The position numbers and the translations under genes are program-made. Source: Stigmatella aurantiaca (GTDB lineage: Bacteria > Myxococcota > Myxococcia > Myxococcales > Myxococcaceae). From it: a stretch of DNA of 64,000 nt. Shown here piece after piece: positions 46,701-55,147 of this stretch (positions are counted from its first letter, which is position 1; each line of letters begins with the position of its first letter). The DNA lies in assembly GCF_900109545.1 (NCBI RefSeq), contig NZ_FOAP01000020.1:1-64000 (forward strand). The letters run 5' to 3'. The notes below the pieces were generated by a model that saw only the letters and a program-made list of their open reading frames with translations, ran no database searches and was not told the origin of the DNA.

Positions 46701-47620
46701 TGGAGAACCGGCTCTCGGAGCTGTGGAGCCTGTTCCGCATCGTCTTTCCCGGGCTCCTCGGCGGCCGGGAGGTGTTCCGCAAGCGCTTCGCGGCGCCCAT
46801 CGAGCGGGAGGGAAACCGGGAGGCCCGGGCCGCGCTCTCGCGCATCATCCGCCCCTTCCTGCTGCGCCGCACCAAGGCGGAGGTGGCGCGCGAGCTGCCC
46901 CCCCGCATCGAGACCGTGGTGCCCATCGTCCTGTCCGAGGGGGAGCGCCAGCTCTACGAGGCCGCCCGCGTGGCGGCACTCCTGCAACTGGAGTCCCGCA
47001 CGGAGAAGGACAAGCGCTTCATGGTGTTGGCGGCGCTCACCCGGCTGCGGCTGCTCGCGTGCCACCCGAAGCTCTGGGATGAGGACTCGCCGCTGTCCTC
47101 CTCGAAGCTGGAGCGCATGGTGGAGCGCGTGGAGGAACTGCGCGCCGAGGGCGGCCGGGCGCTCATCTTCAGCCAGTTCGTCCGGCTCCTGGAGTTCGCC
47201 CGCGAGGCGCTGGAGGCCCGGGGCATCACGTACAAATACCTGGATGGACAGACGCCCGAATCCGAGCGCCAGGCGCAGGTGGAGGCGTTCCAGCGCGGCG
47301 AGGGGGATGTCTTCCTCATCTCGCTCAAGGCGGGGGGGACGGGGCTGAACCTCACCGCGGCCGACCATGTCCTCCACCTGGACCCCTGGTGGAACCCCGC
47401 CGTGGAGGACCAGGCCACGGACCGGGCGTACCGCATCGGGCAGACGCGGCCGGTGACGGTGTCGCGGCTGGTGTCCGAGGGCACCATCGAGGAGGCCATC
47501 CTCGCGCTGCACGCGGAGAAGCGGGAGCTGGCCCTGAGCCTGCTGTCTGAGGCGGATGGGGCCGCCGCGCTCAGCCCGGAGCAGCTCATGGACCTGCTGC
47601 GCTTCACGCCCGGCGCCTGA
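43736..47620 (+). CDS. SWIM zinc-finger SNF2-family helicase
   Basis: A 1294-residue SNF2/RapA-type DNA translocase. The SWIM zinc finger is near the N-terminus, CxCxnCxH with Cys82, Cys84, Cys93 and His95. A long Leu/Ala/Glu-rich middle of unknown fold follows. The helicase core occupies residues of about 840-1290: Walker A DDMGLGKTLQTLTLL (about 862-876), VVDEAQAAKN (about 955-964), LSGTPVENRLSELWSLF, SQFVRLLEF and YRIGQTR in motif VI. SWIM-SNF2 proteins remodel protein-DNA complexes or act in chromatin-like roles; some SNF2 proteins belong to phage-defence systems. This one has no nuclease or methylase neighbour. It is separated from the 42563 gene by 60 bases. Confidence 0.93.
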   Translation: MSVSSSSPEKTSTPPLEWLTHGMLQEAAGPRTFKRGGLCLAQRRVVSYEAAGEELHGKVLNRHGKPQEVILSTDADGLSCECECAAFWSHGICKHIVALGLAFLSSRQPPGEAAAEPPAKPGRPRTPKAIEAWLEAHQVTHARRESVSGVLPLLPSNFRGPQWLLELGHLPITAVLDGTLDLSRRAQGSLQQALLVEAAWKWLDLEARRVRLGLEHEREQAGVPPPPLTDARLEPWRHVLAQERARVRAQAVPRLLSNPSTVTFHERPLRLYVEEPRRVPEASWSSMGFVPKMRVSVDPRALLEGRAGLTCWCMPDQAAACCVHALSALDALLGSLSDPEAAARNTRLAELLFVEPARQLLGAIEKVSAEPSFETAGQTHRIAFRLEGLKLGEPRLQPYLQRRLKKGGFSSGTAVKWADAPEVRAALSSPEEGEALELCGVLSRLPRFTEGYALLLRAIRLLAPGEHLFLPPRLDAPLLVREAPLGFTFAEAEEGFSVHPAIEGTVINAQELLPPPAGHEGQWPWMLAEPLVPRLTLVSIPPGAQGLLATLREYGTRLPAQARPELLRHLSRFEAAFPVSLPESLEARAVPPTSGFLLRLAAGKEEQLEGKLLVRPLPEAPPWPPGEGPPVLRGLRAGERVMTHRDLEAEHAEARALRERLGLPVDAAAPGFVLEGSEAALDFLERLEPLTGPSLRLEWAHAPWKVSNAPDAEGLKVEVRKKRHWFGLEGSVNVEGLAVELAPLLEAVLNHRRFVPLGKGRFLRLSQALRDRLAPLADLAHPTREGLEVSAAAAPVLDALAEAGVEVHAPPDWRKLATRVRRAQEMEFPVPPALKAELRDYQREGFTWMARLAEWGGGGCLADDMGLGKTLQTLTLLLHRAKEGPALVVAPTSVCFNWAREAERFAPSLRVKSYRDADRERLLTGLKAGDVLLVSYGLLVRDAERFAAVSFATLVVDEAQAAKNPDSARAQALQALQADARIALSGTPVENRLSELWSLFRIVFPGLLGGREVFRKRFAAPIEREGNREARAALSRIIRPFLLRRTKAEVARELPPRIETVVPIVLSEGERQLYEAARVAALLQLESRTEKDKRFMVLAALTRLRLLACHPKLWDEDSPLSSSKLERMVERVEELRAEGGRALIFSQFVRLLEFAREALEARGITYKYLDGQTPESERQAQVEAFQRGEGDVFLISLKAGGTGLNLTAADHVLHLDPWWNPAVEDQATDRAYRIGQTRPVTVSRLVSEGTIEEAILALHAEKRELALSLLSEADGAAALSPEQLMDLLRFTPGA

Positions 47621-47700
47621 AGCCCAAGACAGGCGCCCCCCTTTCCGGGAAGATGCGCTCCGTCCGCCACCGAGAGCGCGGGCACGTGGAGGCAGGGCGG

Positions 47701-49089
47701 ATGTGGGCTCAGAAGTGGCTTGGGGTGGGCGCGGCGGTGCTCCTGGCCGGAACGGCCGGAGCGCAGCCCCGGAAGGGCAAGGCGGAAGCGGCCCGGCCGG
47801 GCGCCGAAGTCGAGGCGCGGACGTTGAAGAACGGGCTGAAGGTCATCGTCTGGCCGGATCCGGACCTGCCCACGGTGGCGCTCTTCAACTGGTTCCGGGT
47901 GGGCAGCCGCAACGAGCACCCCGGCATCACCGGCCTGTCCCACTTCTTCGAGCACATGATGTTCAACGGCGCGAAGAAGTACGGGCCCGGTGAGTTCGAC
48001 CGCGTCATGGAGGCCGCGGGCGGCAGCAACAACGCCTACACCTCCGAGGACGTCACCGTGTACCAGGACTGGTTTCCCCGCACCGCGCTGGAGACCATCT
48101 TCGACTTGGAGGCGGACCGGCTGGCCCATCTCGCCTTCGACCCCAAGGTCATCGAGAGCGAGCGAGGCGTCGTCTACTCGGAGCGGCGCTCGTCGGTGGA
48201 CAACGACCACACGGGCTCGCTGGCGGAGCAGGTGCAGGCCACCGCCTTCGTGGCGCACCCGTACCAGTTCCCCGTCATCGGCTGGCCCTCGGACATCGAG
48301 TCCTGGCGGATGGAGGACCTGCGGCGCTACTTCCAGACGTACTACGCCCCCAACAACGCCACGCTCGTGGCGGTGGGCGCCGTCACCCCGGCGGAGGTCT
48401 TCGCCCTGGCGGAGAAGTTCCTCGGGCCCCTCCCCTCGCAGCCCGCGCCCGAGCCGGTGCGCACGAAGGAGCCCGAGCAGCAGGGCGAGCGGCGCGTGAC
48501 GGTGCGCCGGATGGCCCAGGCCCCGCTGCTCCAGATGGCCTGGCACGGGCTGGCCGCGGCGGATCCGGATGCGCCCGCCCTGGAGATGCTGGTGAGCCTG
48601 CTCACGGAAGGGGACTCCTCGCGGCTCCACCGCAAGCTGGTGGAGGAGGAGCAGGTGGCGCTCCACGTGGCGAGCCACTTCGGCCCCTCGGTGGATCCGT
48701 CGCTCGTCTGGATCCTGGTGGACCTGCCGCCGGGCGGGGACGTGGCGCGCGTGGAGGCGCTGCTGGACGCGGAGCTGGCGAAGCTCGTCCAGCAGGGCGT
48801 CACCGAGGCGGAGCTGCGCAAGGCGAAGAACAAGACCGTCGCGGACTTCTGGCGGGGCCTGGAGACCAACAGCTCGCGGGCCCAGCTCCTGGGCAGCTAC
48901 GAGGTGTTCCAGGGCGACTGGCGCAAGCTCTTCGAGGCGCCCGCCCGCTACGAGCAGGTGACGCGCGAGCAGGTGCGCAAGCTGGCCGCGCGCCTCTTCG
49001 TCCGGGACCACCGCACGGTGGGGGTGCTCGTGCCCACGGGCGGCACGGCGGAGCAGGCGGGTTCAGAGCAGCAGGGGGCAACACCATGA
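47701..49089 (+). CDS. M16 zinc protease, catalytic subunit, exported
   Basis: A 462-residue protein starting at ATG 47701 ([20 protein letters not shown]), with a signal peptide ending near AGAQ. The inverted zinc motif HFFEH (His81, Glu84, His85) is intact, with the downstream acidic ligand region [20 protein letters not shown]. The usual R/Y motif is less clear at the C-terminus. It acts in the periplasm or outside. Its stop overlaps the start of the second M16 gene by 4 bases, the typical pair of active and inactive subunits that form the PqqL or processing-peptidase-like heterodimer. Confidence 0.93.
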   Translation: MWAQKWLGVGAAVLLAGTAGAQPRKGKAEAARPGAEVEARTLKNGLKVIVWPDPDLPTVALFNWFRVGSRNEHPGITGLSHFFEHMMFNGAKKYGPGEFDRVMEAAGGSNNAYTSEDVTVYQDWFPRTALETIFDLEADRLAHLAFDPKVIESERGVVYSERRSSVDNDHTGSLAEQVQATAFVAHPYQFPVIGWPSDIESWRMEDLRRYFQTYYAPNNATLVAVGAVTPAEVFALAEKFLGPLPSQPAPEPVRTKEPEQQGERRVTVRRMAQAPLLQMAWHGLAAADPDAPALEMLVSLLTEGDSSRLHRKLVEEEQVALHVASHFGPSVDPSLVWILVDLPPGGDVARVEALLDAELAKLVQQGVTEAELRKAKNKTVADFWRGLETNSSRAQLLGSYEVFQGDWRKLFEAPARYEQVTREQVRKLAARLFVRDHRTVGVLVPTGGTAEQAGSEQQGATP

Positions 49090-50495
49090 GGACGTGGCTG
49101 GGCAGGGTCGTGCTGGCGGTGCTGCTCGTGGCCACCCCGGCGCTGGGGCAGGGCGTGAAGCTGCCGAAGGCGACGGTGCTGGAGCTGAAGAACGGTGCCC
49201 GGGTGCTCCTCGTCGAGAAGCGCGGGATTCCCCTCATCTCCTTCAGCGCCTGGCTGCGCGGCGGGAGCCTGGGAGACCCCGTGGGCAAGGAGGGGCTGGC
49301 GGCGCTCACCGGCGAGCTGCTCCAGAAGGGCGCGGGCGCGCGCGATGCCCAGGCCTTCGCGGAGGCGGTGGACGGGGCGGGCGGGCTGCTCACCGTCACC
49401 TCGGCGCGCGAGGCCTTGCAGGTGGATGGCCAGTTCCTGGCGAAGGACTCCGCGCTGATGGTGGAGCTGCTGTCGGACCTGCTGATGCGCCCGCGCTTCG
49501 AGGCGGCCGAGTTCGACAAGGCGCGGGAGCGGATGGCGAGCGAGCTGGCCGCCGCGAAGGACGGGGATCCGCGCCTGCTCATCGGCACGTACTTCCACGC
49601 CTTCCACTTCGCGGGCCACCCCTACGCGCGGCCGCCGAACGGCAGCGAGGCCTCGGTGGCCACGCTCCGGCGCGAGGACGTGCTGGCGTATGCCAAGGCC
49701 CAGCTCGGTGGGGACCGCCTCCTTCTCGCGGTGGTGGGCGACTTCGACACGAAGCAGCTCTCCTCCCGGCTCCAGGCCGCGCTGGGCGCCTGGGCCCGGG
49801 CGGGCACCGCGGCGCCGGTGGCCCCCGCCTCCCCGGCGGCGAAGGGCCGGCGCGTGCTGCTCGTCGACAAGCCGGACGCCACGCAGACGTACTTCTGGCT
49901 CGGCAACACGGGCATTGCCCGGAGCGATCCGGCCCGCGTGGACGTGGGGCTGGCCAACACGGTGCTGGGCGGGCGCTTCACCTCGCTGCTCAACACGGAG
50001 CTGCGCGTCAAGTCCGGGCTGACCTACGGCGCCAACTCCCTGGTGCTGCGCGACACGCAGCCCGGCGCGGTGGTGCTCAGCTCCTACACGAAGAGCGAGT
50101 CCACGGCCCAGGCCATCGACTTGTCGCTCCAGATTCTCGGCCGGTACCGCGAGGGCGGCATGGACGCGGCGATGCTGGCCTCCGCCAAGGCCTACGCCCT
50201 GGGCCAGTTCCCGCCCACGCTGGAGACGGGGGGCCGTGTGGCCTCGAAGCTCGCGGAGCTGGCCTTCTACGGGCTCGACGCGAGCGACGTGGATGGCTAC
50301 GCGGACGCGGTGCAGGGCGCCACCCGGGAGCGCGTGCTCGCGGCCATCCAGCGCGTGTTCCCCCGGCCGGAGGACCTGACCGTGGTGCTCATTGGCAAGG
50401 CCTCCACCATCCGGGAGGTGGCGCGCAAGTACGGGCCGGTGACGGAGATGAAGCTCTCGGACAAGGGCTTCTCGCCGCCCGCCGCCAAGCCCTGA
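49086..50495 (+). CDS. M16 peptidase homologue, non-catalytic subunit, exported
   Basis: A 469-residue protein with a signal peptide ([15 protein letters not shown]). The zinc motif is absent: the HxxEH position reads [16 protein letters not shown]. The C-terminal domain keeps the R/Y residues ([16 protein letters not shown]) that bind substrate across the chamber in M16 dimers. It starts within the previous gene (ATGA overlap), so it is the partner of the active subunit. Substrate peptides are unknown. Confidence 0.93.
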   Translation: MRTWLGRVVLAVLLVATPALGQGVKLPKATVLELKNGARVLLVEKRGIPLISFSAWLRGGSLGDPVGKEGLAALTGELLQKGAGARDAQAFAEAVDGAGGLLTVTSAREALQVDGQFLAKDSALMVELLSDLLMRPRFEAAEFDKARERMASELAAAKDGDPRLLIGTYFHAFHFAGHPYARPPNGSEASVATLRREDVLAYAKAQLGGDRLLLAVVGDFDTKQLSSRLQAALGAWARAGTAAPVAPASPAAKGRRVLLVDKPDATQTYFWLGNTGIARSDPARVDVGLANTVLGGRFTSLLNTELRVKSGLTYGANSLVLRDTQPGAVVLSSYTKSESTAQAIDLSLQILGRYREGGMDAAMLASAKAYALGQFPPTLETGGRVASKLAELAFYGLDASDVDGYADAVQGATRERVLAAIQRVFPRPEDLTVVLIGKASTIREVARKYGPVTEMKLSDKGFSPPAAKP

Positions 50496-50511
50496 CGGCC
50501 GGCGCGGCCCG

Positions 50512-51699
50512 CTATGGCCCCGGGGCGCGGTGGTGGGCCAGGCAGCGCTGGTAGCGCCGGTCCACGGACTGGGCGAACCACGCCGTGGTGCGCTCCTGGC
50601 TCAGCTTCGGGCTCTGGAGCGTCAACTGGGGCAGGCGCGCGTAGGCGGGCGTCTCGCCCGTCACTCGCGCGTAGGTGCTCTTGAGGGCGCGCCACGTCTC
50701 GGTCTTCTCGAAGGCGGCCTCCTTCTCCTTGCGCACGTCCTTGCGGAGCTGGCGCTCGCTCAGCTTCGGCGCGTGGCGCTTGCGGAACAGGAGCAGCGCG
50801 GAGAGCGTCTGGCTGTCCTCGTCCCGGGGCTCGCCCTGGTCATTATAAAGGAGGAGGTCTCCGTCCAGGACGAGCTTCTTGCCGGTGAGCCGGCCGAGCT
50901 GCGCCTGGAGCGCCGCGTTGCGCGAGGCGTAGAAGCCCGCGTTGTAGTCCGCGAAGCGGTAGAGCGGCTGCACATAGTCCGCGCTGTAGCCGAGCAGCCG
51001 TGAGGTGCCGTGGCGCACCCCGCCCTCGCGCGTGTACAGCGAGGCGCGCACCTCCGGCTCGGAGTGCTCGCCGTCGTCCTGCTCCAGCGCGTAGCGCACG
51101 CTCACCTGCATGGAGCCGGCGGTGGTGATGGGGTTGAGCTCCGCGAGCCGCTTCGAGGTGAACAGCTCGCTGGCCAGGTCCGCCGCGCTGTAGAGCGCCG
51201 GGTAGTGGCGCTCGTAGGCCTCCAGCAGCTCGTGGAAGAACTGGTCCAGGTCCTTCTCCGTCTTCAGCGTCTTCAGGCGCTTCTCGAAGGAGAGCTTCTG
51301 GCCGGGCGCCTTGAGCGCGAGCAGCGCTCCCAGCGCGCTCCGGCCCACCCCGCCCAGCTTCCCGGCGTACGCGTCCAGGCGCCGGCGGATGATGCGCGGC
51401 AAGTCCTTCACCGCAGGGTTGGCCTGGAAGCCGGACTCCTGCTCGATGACGGCCAGCACCTGGCACGTGGGCTCCACGGTGGGCGGCACCTGCTGCGCCT
51501 CCAGCGCCTCCAGCACGGCCTGGGCCCAGGCGGGCCGGTCCTTCACGTGGCTGGGAATGAGCCGCGCCACGCGGGGCGCGGTGAGCAGCTCGGGCTGCGG
51601 CGCCGGGGGCTCCGAGGGGCGCACGGCCGGGCCGCTGCAGGACTCCAATGTCAGCAGGGCTCCCACCAGGAGGGCCCCTCGCACCGCCCAGGCTTTCAT
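50512..51699 (-). CDS. YaiW-like DUF1615 outer-membrane lipoprotein
   Basis: A 395-residue lipoprotein starting at ATG 51699 (MKAWAVRGALLVGALLTL), with lipobox LESC (Cys21). It contains the DUF1615 stretches QVLAVIEQESGFQANPAVKD, TTAGSMQVSVRYAL and YRFADYNAGFYASRNAALQA. The ExxS and AGSM elements resemble a lysozyme-like active cleft, so it may act on peptidoglycan; that is inference. E. coli YaiW belongs to the same family and is a surface-exposed lipoprotein linked to uptake of proline-rich peptides. It is convergent with the M16 pair and divergent from the M4 protease. Confidence 0.85.
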   Translation of the reverse strand: MKAWAVRGALLVGALLTLESCSGPAVRPSEPPAPQPELLTAPRVARLIPSHVKDRPAWAQAVLEALEAQQVPPTVEPTCQVLAVIEQESGFQANPAVKDLPRIIRRRLDAYAGKLGGVGRSALGALLALKAPGQKLSFEKRLKTLKTEKDLDQFFHELLEAYERHYPALYSAADLASELFTSKRLAELNPITTAGSMQVSVRYALEQDDGEHSEPEVRASLYTREGGVRHGTSRLLGYSADYVQPLYRFADYNAGFYASRNAALQAQLGRLTGKKLVLDGDLLLYNDQGEPRDEDSQTLSALLLFRKRHAPKLSERQLRKDVRKEKEAAFEKTETWRALKSTYARVTGETPAYARLPQLTLQSPKLSQERTTAWFAQSVDRRYQRCLAHHRAPGP

Positions 51700-51907
51700 G
51701 CCGCCTCGAAACGCGGTGCCCCCCAGGGCGAATTCCGGTGGGCAGTTCCAGAAAGCGTAAGCGCCCGGAAGCCCTCGGCAATCCCGGGACTGTTCTCTGG
51801 CGGCTTGCCATGAGGATGAAATTTTACTGTTCTCCGGTAGGGGTAATTGCCCGTGTCTTCGCTCACGTGTCACAACCCTCGCGCGGTTCCTGGGGGGAGG
51901 TTGCACG

Positions 51908-54169
51908 GTGAGAAGGAAGATTCTGAGTACATTCTGCATGGCGTGGTTGGGCGTGGTGTCCGGAGCGTGTGGGGACGGGGAGCGGGCAGAGGCGGTAGCG
52001 GCCTCGTCCGGAGAGAAGGACTCGCGGGCGGATGTCCAGGCCGCGATGCGGGCGCTGAAGCGGGTGCGGGTGCTCGCCACGCACGAGGACCGGGTGCCCG
52101 CGTTCATCCAGGGCGACTTCGGCCAGGCCTCGCGCGCGGGGAAGGCCCTGAGCCTTCAGGAGGCCCACGAGGGCGTCCAGGAGGTGCTGCGCGAGGTGGC
52201 CCCGGTGTTCCGCCTGAGCCCGGAGGAGCTCTCCCTCCGGCGCATCTCGTGGGATGACCAGGGCCACCAGTACCTGCGCTATGGCCAGCGGCTGAATGGC
52301 CGCGAGGTGGTGGGCGCGGAGCTCCTCCTCTTCCTGGATGCGGAAGGGAAGGCCTACGCGGTCCACAGCTCGGCGCGGGGAGGCTCCCGGGCGCTGGCGG
52401 CCGCGCAGCCCAGCCTCGCGGAGGAGGCGGCGGTGGTGGCGGCGCGGCGGGCCACGGGGGCGCGGCGGATGGACGCGCGGAGCGGGGGGCTCGTCTACGT
52501 GCGGGGCGAGGACGGGCAGCTCGTGCTGGCGTACGCGGTGCGGGTGACGGGCGTGAAGGACGGGCTGCCGGTGGATGACCGGGTCTACGTGAACGCCATG
52601 ACGGGGGACATCGCCCTGCGGGATGCGCGCGTGCACACGGCGCTCAGCCGCGCGGTGTACAGCGCCAACAACGGCTACCAGCTGCCGGGCACGCTCAAGC
52701 GCGCCGAGGGGGGCGCGGCCACGCAGGATGCCCACGTGGACATGAACTACGAGCAGCTGGGGAAGACCTACCAGTGCTACCAGGAGAACTTCGGCCGGGA
52801 CTCCCATGACGGCGAGGGCGCACCGCTCAAGAGCACCGTCCACTACTCCGAGGATGGGAACGGGTACGTCAACGCGTACTGGAACGGCAGCCAGATGGTG
52901 TACGGCGACGGGGATGGGGAGATGTCCACCGAGCTGGGCAAGGACCTGGACGTCACCGTGCACGAGCTGACCCACGCGGTGACCGAGGCTGACTCGAACC
53001 TCATCTACTCCAACGAGCCCGGCGCGCTGAACGAGGGCTGGAGCGACATCTTCTCCGCCTACTGCGAGAGCTGGACGCGCGGCTGGGCCACCGACGCGGA
53101 CGTGTGGCTCATCGGCGAAGACGTCTGGACGCCGGCCACCCCGGGCGATGCGCTCCGGTACATGGGCAACCCCACGCAGGATGGCTCCTCGAAGGACTAC
53201 TACCCCGAGCGCTACCGGGGCTCGGCGGACTACGGCGGGGTGCACTCGAACTCGGGCATCGCCAACCTGGCCTTCAAGCTGCTGGCCACCGGCGGCGCGC
53301 ACCCGCGTGGCAAGACGTCCGTTCAAGTCGCGGGCATCGGCGTGCAGAAGGCGGGGAAGCTCTTCTACGAGGCCAACGCGAACTGCATGACCGCCTCCTC
53401 CAACTTCGCCGCGGCGAAGCTCTGCACGGAGCAGAAGGCGGAGCAGTTCTATCCGGAGGACAAGGGAGCGGTGACGGATGCGTGGGCGGCGGTGGGGGTG
53501 AGCGGTGTGGTGGAGCCTCCCCCGGAGGTGGTGGTGCTCAGCAACGGCATCCCCGTGAGTGGCGTGGCCACGGCCGAGGGCACGAGCCGGGTCTACAAGC
53601 TGACGGTGCCCCCGGGGCAGGCGAGCCTGTCGTTCGTGACGAGCGGCGGCTCGGGGGACCTGGACCTGTATGTGAAGCGGGGCGCGGCGGGGGACATGGG
53701 CAGCTATGACTGCAAGTCCGAAGGTCCCTCCACCGCGGAGGAGTGCGTCATCGCGGAGCCGGCGGCAGGGGACTGGTACGTGACGGTGTTCGCCTACTCG
53801 AGCTTCACGGGCGTGACGGTGACGGGCCGCTACAGCAACTTCCAGGGGGGCACCCATGTGCTGCTCAATGGGGTGAGCTCGGTGGCCTATGGCGGCGCGG
53901 CCCGGACGTGGACGTGCTGGACGCTCCAGGTTCCGGATTCCGTGCCGCGGGTGGTGTTCTCGCAGACGGGCGGCGCCCGCACCTCGGGCGACGCGGATCT
54001 CTACATCCAATACCAGGAGCAGCCGACGACGCACCGCTACCTGTGCAAGTCGTCGAACAAGGGCAACCACGATGCATGCACGCTCCCCCGGCCGGTGGGA
54101 GGCCTCTACCTGGCCTGCTCGTTCAGCTACAGCGCGTACACCAACGTGACGATGAAGGGCACCTACTGA
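51908..54169 (+). CDS. Thermolysin-like M4 metalloprotease with two PPC domains
   Basis: A 753-residue secreted preproprotease, GTG start with GGGGGAGG upstream. The signal peptide ends in lipobox-like SGAC. Residues 45-220 are the FTP and PepSY propeptides. The zinc site is DVTVHELTH (His352, Glu353, His356), with third ligand Glu376 in NEGWSDIF, spaced 24 residues as in thermolysin. The second half has the calcium- and substrate-binding stretch GVHSNSGIANLAFKLL with catalytic His. The C-terminus carries two PPC domains (about residues 540-640 and 650-750). It is extracellular and, with the S8 protease, supports a predatory or proteolytic lifestyle. A terminator follows. Confidence 0.94.
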   Translation: MRRKILSTFCMAWLGVVSGACGDGERAEAVAASSGEKDSRADVQAAMRALKRVRVLATHEDRVPAFIQGDFGQASRAGKALSLQEAHEGVQEVLREVAPVFRLSPEELSLRRISWDDQGHQYLRYGQRLNGREVVGAELLLFLDAEGKAYAVHSSARGGSRALAAAQPSLAEEAAVVAARRATGARRMDARSGGLVYVRGEDGQLVLAYAVRVTGVKDGLPVDDRVYVNAMTGDIALRDARVHTALSRAVYSANNGYQLPGTLKRAEGGAATQDAHVDMNYEQLGKTYQCYQENFGRDSHDGEGAPLKSTVHYSEDGNGYVNAYWNGSQMVYGDGDGEMSTELGKDLDVTVHELTHAVTEADSNLIYSNEPGALNEGWSDIFSAYCESWTRGWATDADVWLIGEDVWTPATPGDALRYMGNPTQDGSSKDYYPERYRGSADYGGVHSNSGIANLAFKLLATGGAHPRGKTSVQVAGIGVQKAGKLFYEANANCMTASSNFAAAKLCTEQKAEQFYPEDKGAVTDAWAAVGVSGVVEPPPEVVVLSNGIPVSGVATAEGTSRVYKLTVPPGQASLSFVTSGGSGDLDLYVKRGAAGDMGSYDCKSEGPSTAEECVIAEPAAGDWYVTVFAYSSFTGVTVTGRYSNFQGGTHVLLNGVSSVAYGGAARTWTCWTLQVPDSVPRVVFSQTGGARTSGDADLYIQYQEQPTTHRYLCKSSNKGNHDACTLPRPVGGLYLACSFSYSAYTNVTMKGTY

Positions 54170-54194
54170 CGGCGTCCTGAAGTGCGCAGGGCAC

Positions 54195-54248
54195 GGGTTC
54201 CGGTGAAGGCGTTCAAGCAAACGCCCTTGCCGGAACCCTTGCCTTTTT
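54195..54248 (+). terminator. Terminator of the M4 protease gene
   Basis: GGGTTCCGG (54195-54203) pairs with CCGGAACCC (54230-54238); the inner part can extend the stem with GGCGTT and AACGCC. TTTTT at 54244-54248 follows after a short GCC. Confidence 0.75.
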
Positions 54249-54259
54249 CCCCGGCGAGT

Positions 54260-54283
54260 TATAACTGAACCATATGGTTCAGT
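54260..54283 (+). promoter_or_regulatory. Promoter and operator of the ArsR-SRPBCC operon
   Basis: A good -10 box TATAAC (54260-54265) abuts a perfect 20-bp palindrome ACTGAACCATATGGTTCAGT at 54264-54283 that includes the ATG at 54274. An ArsR dimer bound there would block both promoter and start codon. A weak -35 TTGCCT lies at 54239-54244 with only 15 bases of spacer, overlapping the preceding terminator. Transcription would begin at about 54272, nearly leaderless. Confidence 0.72.
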
Positions 54284-54612
54284 GTTCTTCGGGCCTCGAC
54301 GCGGCCTTCGCAGCGCTGTCGGACGCCACCCGCCGGGGAATCCTCGAACGGCTCGGGCGGCAGGACGCGTCGATCAGCGAGCTGGCCGAGGCCTTCTCGA
54401 TGACCCTGACGGGCATCAAGAAGCACGTGCGGATTCTGGAGCAGGCAGGGCTGCTGACCACGGAGAAGACCGGCCGGGTGCGGACCTGCAGGTTGGGCCC
54501 TCGCCGGTTGGAGGCCGAGACGGCGTGGCTCCACCAGTACCGGCGGATGGTGGAGGAGCGCCTCGACCGGCTCGGCGAATTTCTGGAGAAAACGAAAGGA
54601 GAGCCGTGGTGA
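54274..54612 (+). CDS. ArsR-family repressor
   Basis: A 112-residue winged-helix repressor: LSDATRRGILERLGRQDASI, then SELAEAFSMTLTGIKKHVRI and LEQAGLLTTEKTGRVRTCRL. The metal-binding CxC motif of ArsR/SmtB is absent, so it likely senses something else. It belongs to the subgroup paired with SRPBCC proteins. Its GTGA stop overlap with the next gene makes them a coupled pair. The palindrome around its start codon argues for autorepression. Confidence 0.9.
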   Translation: MVQCSSGLDAAFAALSDATRRGILERLGRQDASISELAEAFSMTLTGIKKHVRILEQAGLLTTEKTGRVRTCRLGPRRLEAETAWLHQYRRMVEERLDRLGEFLEKTKGEPW

Positions 54613-55094
54613 ATACGTCCAACAAGTCCGTGAAGGTGAGCACCCCCTCTGACCGGGAGATCCGCACCGAGCGCGTCTTCCAGGCCCCCCGCGAGCGCGT
54701 GTGGAAGGCGCTGACGGACCCCACGCTGATCGCGCGGTGGTGGGGCCGTGGCAACAAGCTCGTCATCGAGAAGTTCGAGCCCGAGCGCGGCGGCCACTGG
54801 CGCTTCGTCGAGCACGCCGGCGATGGCGCGCATGGCTTCGAGGGCCGGTTCCGAGAGGTGACGGCCCCCGAGCGTATCGTCCGGACCTTCGAGTGGGACG
54901 GGATGCCCGGCCACGTGTGCGTCGAGACGATGACCCTGGAGGATCTGGGCAACGGCCAGACCCGCGTCGTCTCGGTGTCGCTGTTCCATACCCAGCAGGA
55001 TCGCGACGGCATGCTGGGCTCGGACATGGAGACGGGCCTGGGCGAGAGCTACGTGGCGCTCGACCAGGTGCTCGCCGCGTTGGCGGCGTCTTAA
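54609..55094 (+). CDS. SRPBCC (AHSA1-like) lipid/ligand-binding protein
   Basis: A 161-residue START-like fold protein with a GTG start that overlaps the ArsR stop by 4 bases. The AHSA1 pattern is clear: RTERVFQAPRERVWKALTDP, then ARWWGRG, GGHWRFVEHA and SYVALDQVLAAL. The family binds hydrophobic small molecules; pairing with ArsR suggests that it handles or detoxifies a compound sensed by the regulator. Ligand unknown. Confidence 0.9.
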   Translation: MNTSNKSVKVSTPSDREIRTERVFQAPRERVWKALTDPTLIARWWGRGNKLVIEKFEPERGGHWRFVEHAGDGAHGFEGRFREVTAPERIVRTFEWDGMPGHVCVETMTLEDLGNGQTRVVSVSLFHTQQDRDGMLGSDMETGLGESYVALDQVLAALAAS

Positions 55095-55123
55095 TACTGA
55101 AGTGTCGTGGCGCTGAGTGGTAC

Positions 55124-55139
55124 CACCACCTTCGTGGTG
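55124..55139. terminator. Short hairpin between convergent genes
   Basis: CACCAC (55124-55129) pairs with GTGGTG (55134-55139) around CTTC. It sits in the 53-base gap between the SRPBCC gene and the convergent membrane-protein gene and could act in both directions, but there is no T-run on either side. Confidence 0.35.
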
Positions 55140-55147
55140 TCCTGATG

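Noticed and set aside
44966-47512. Open frame of 848 codons on the minus strand
   Set aside because: It is antisense to the SWIM/SNF2 helicase core, where all helicase motifs are intact on the plus strand.
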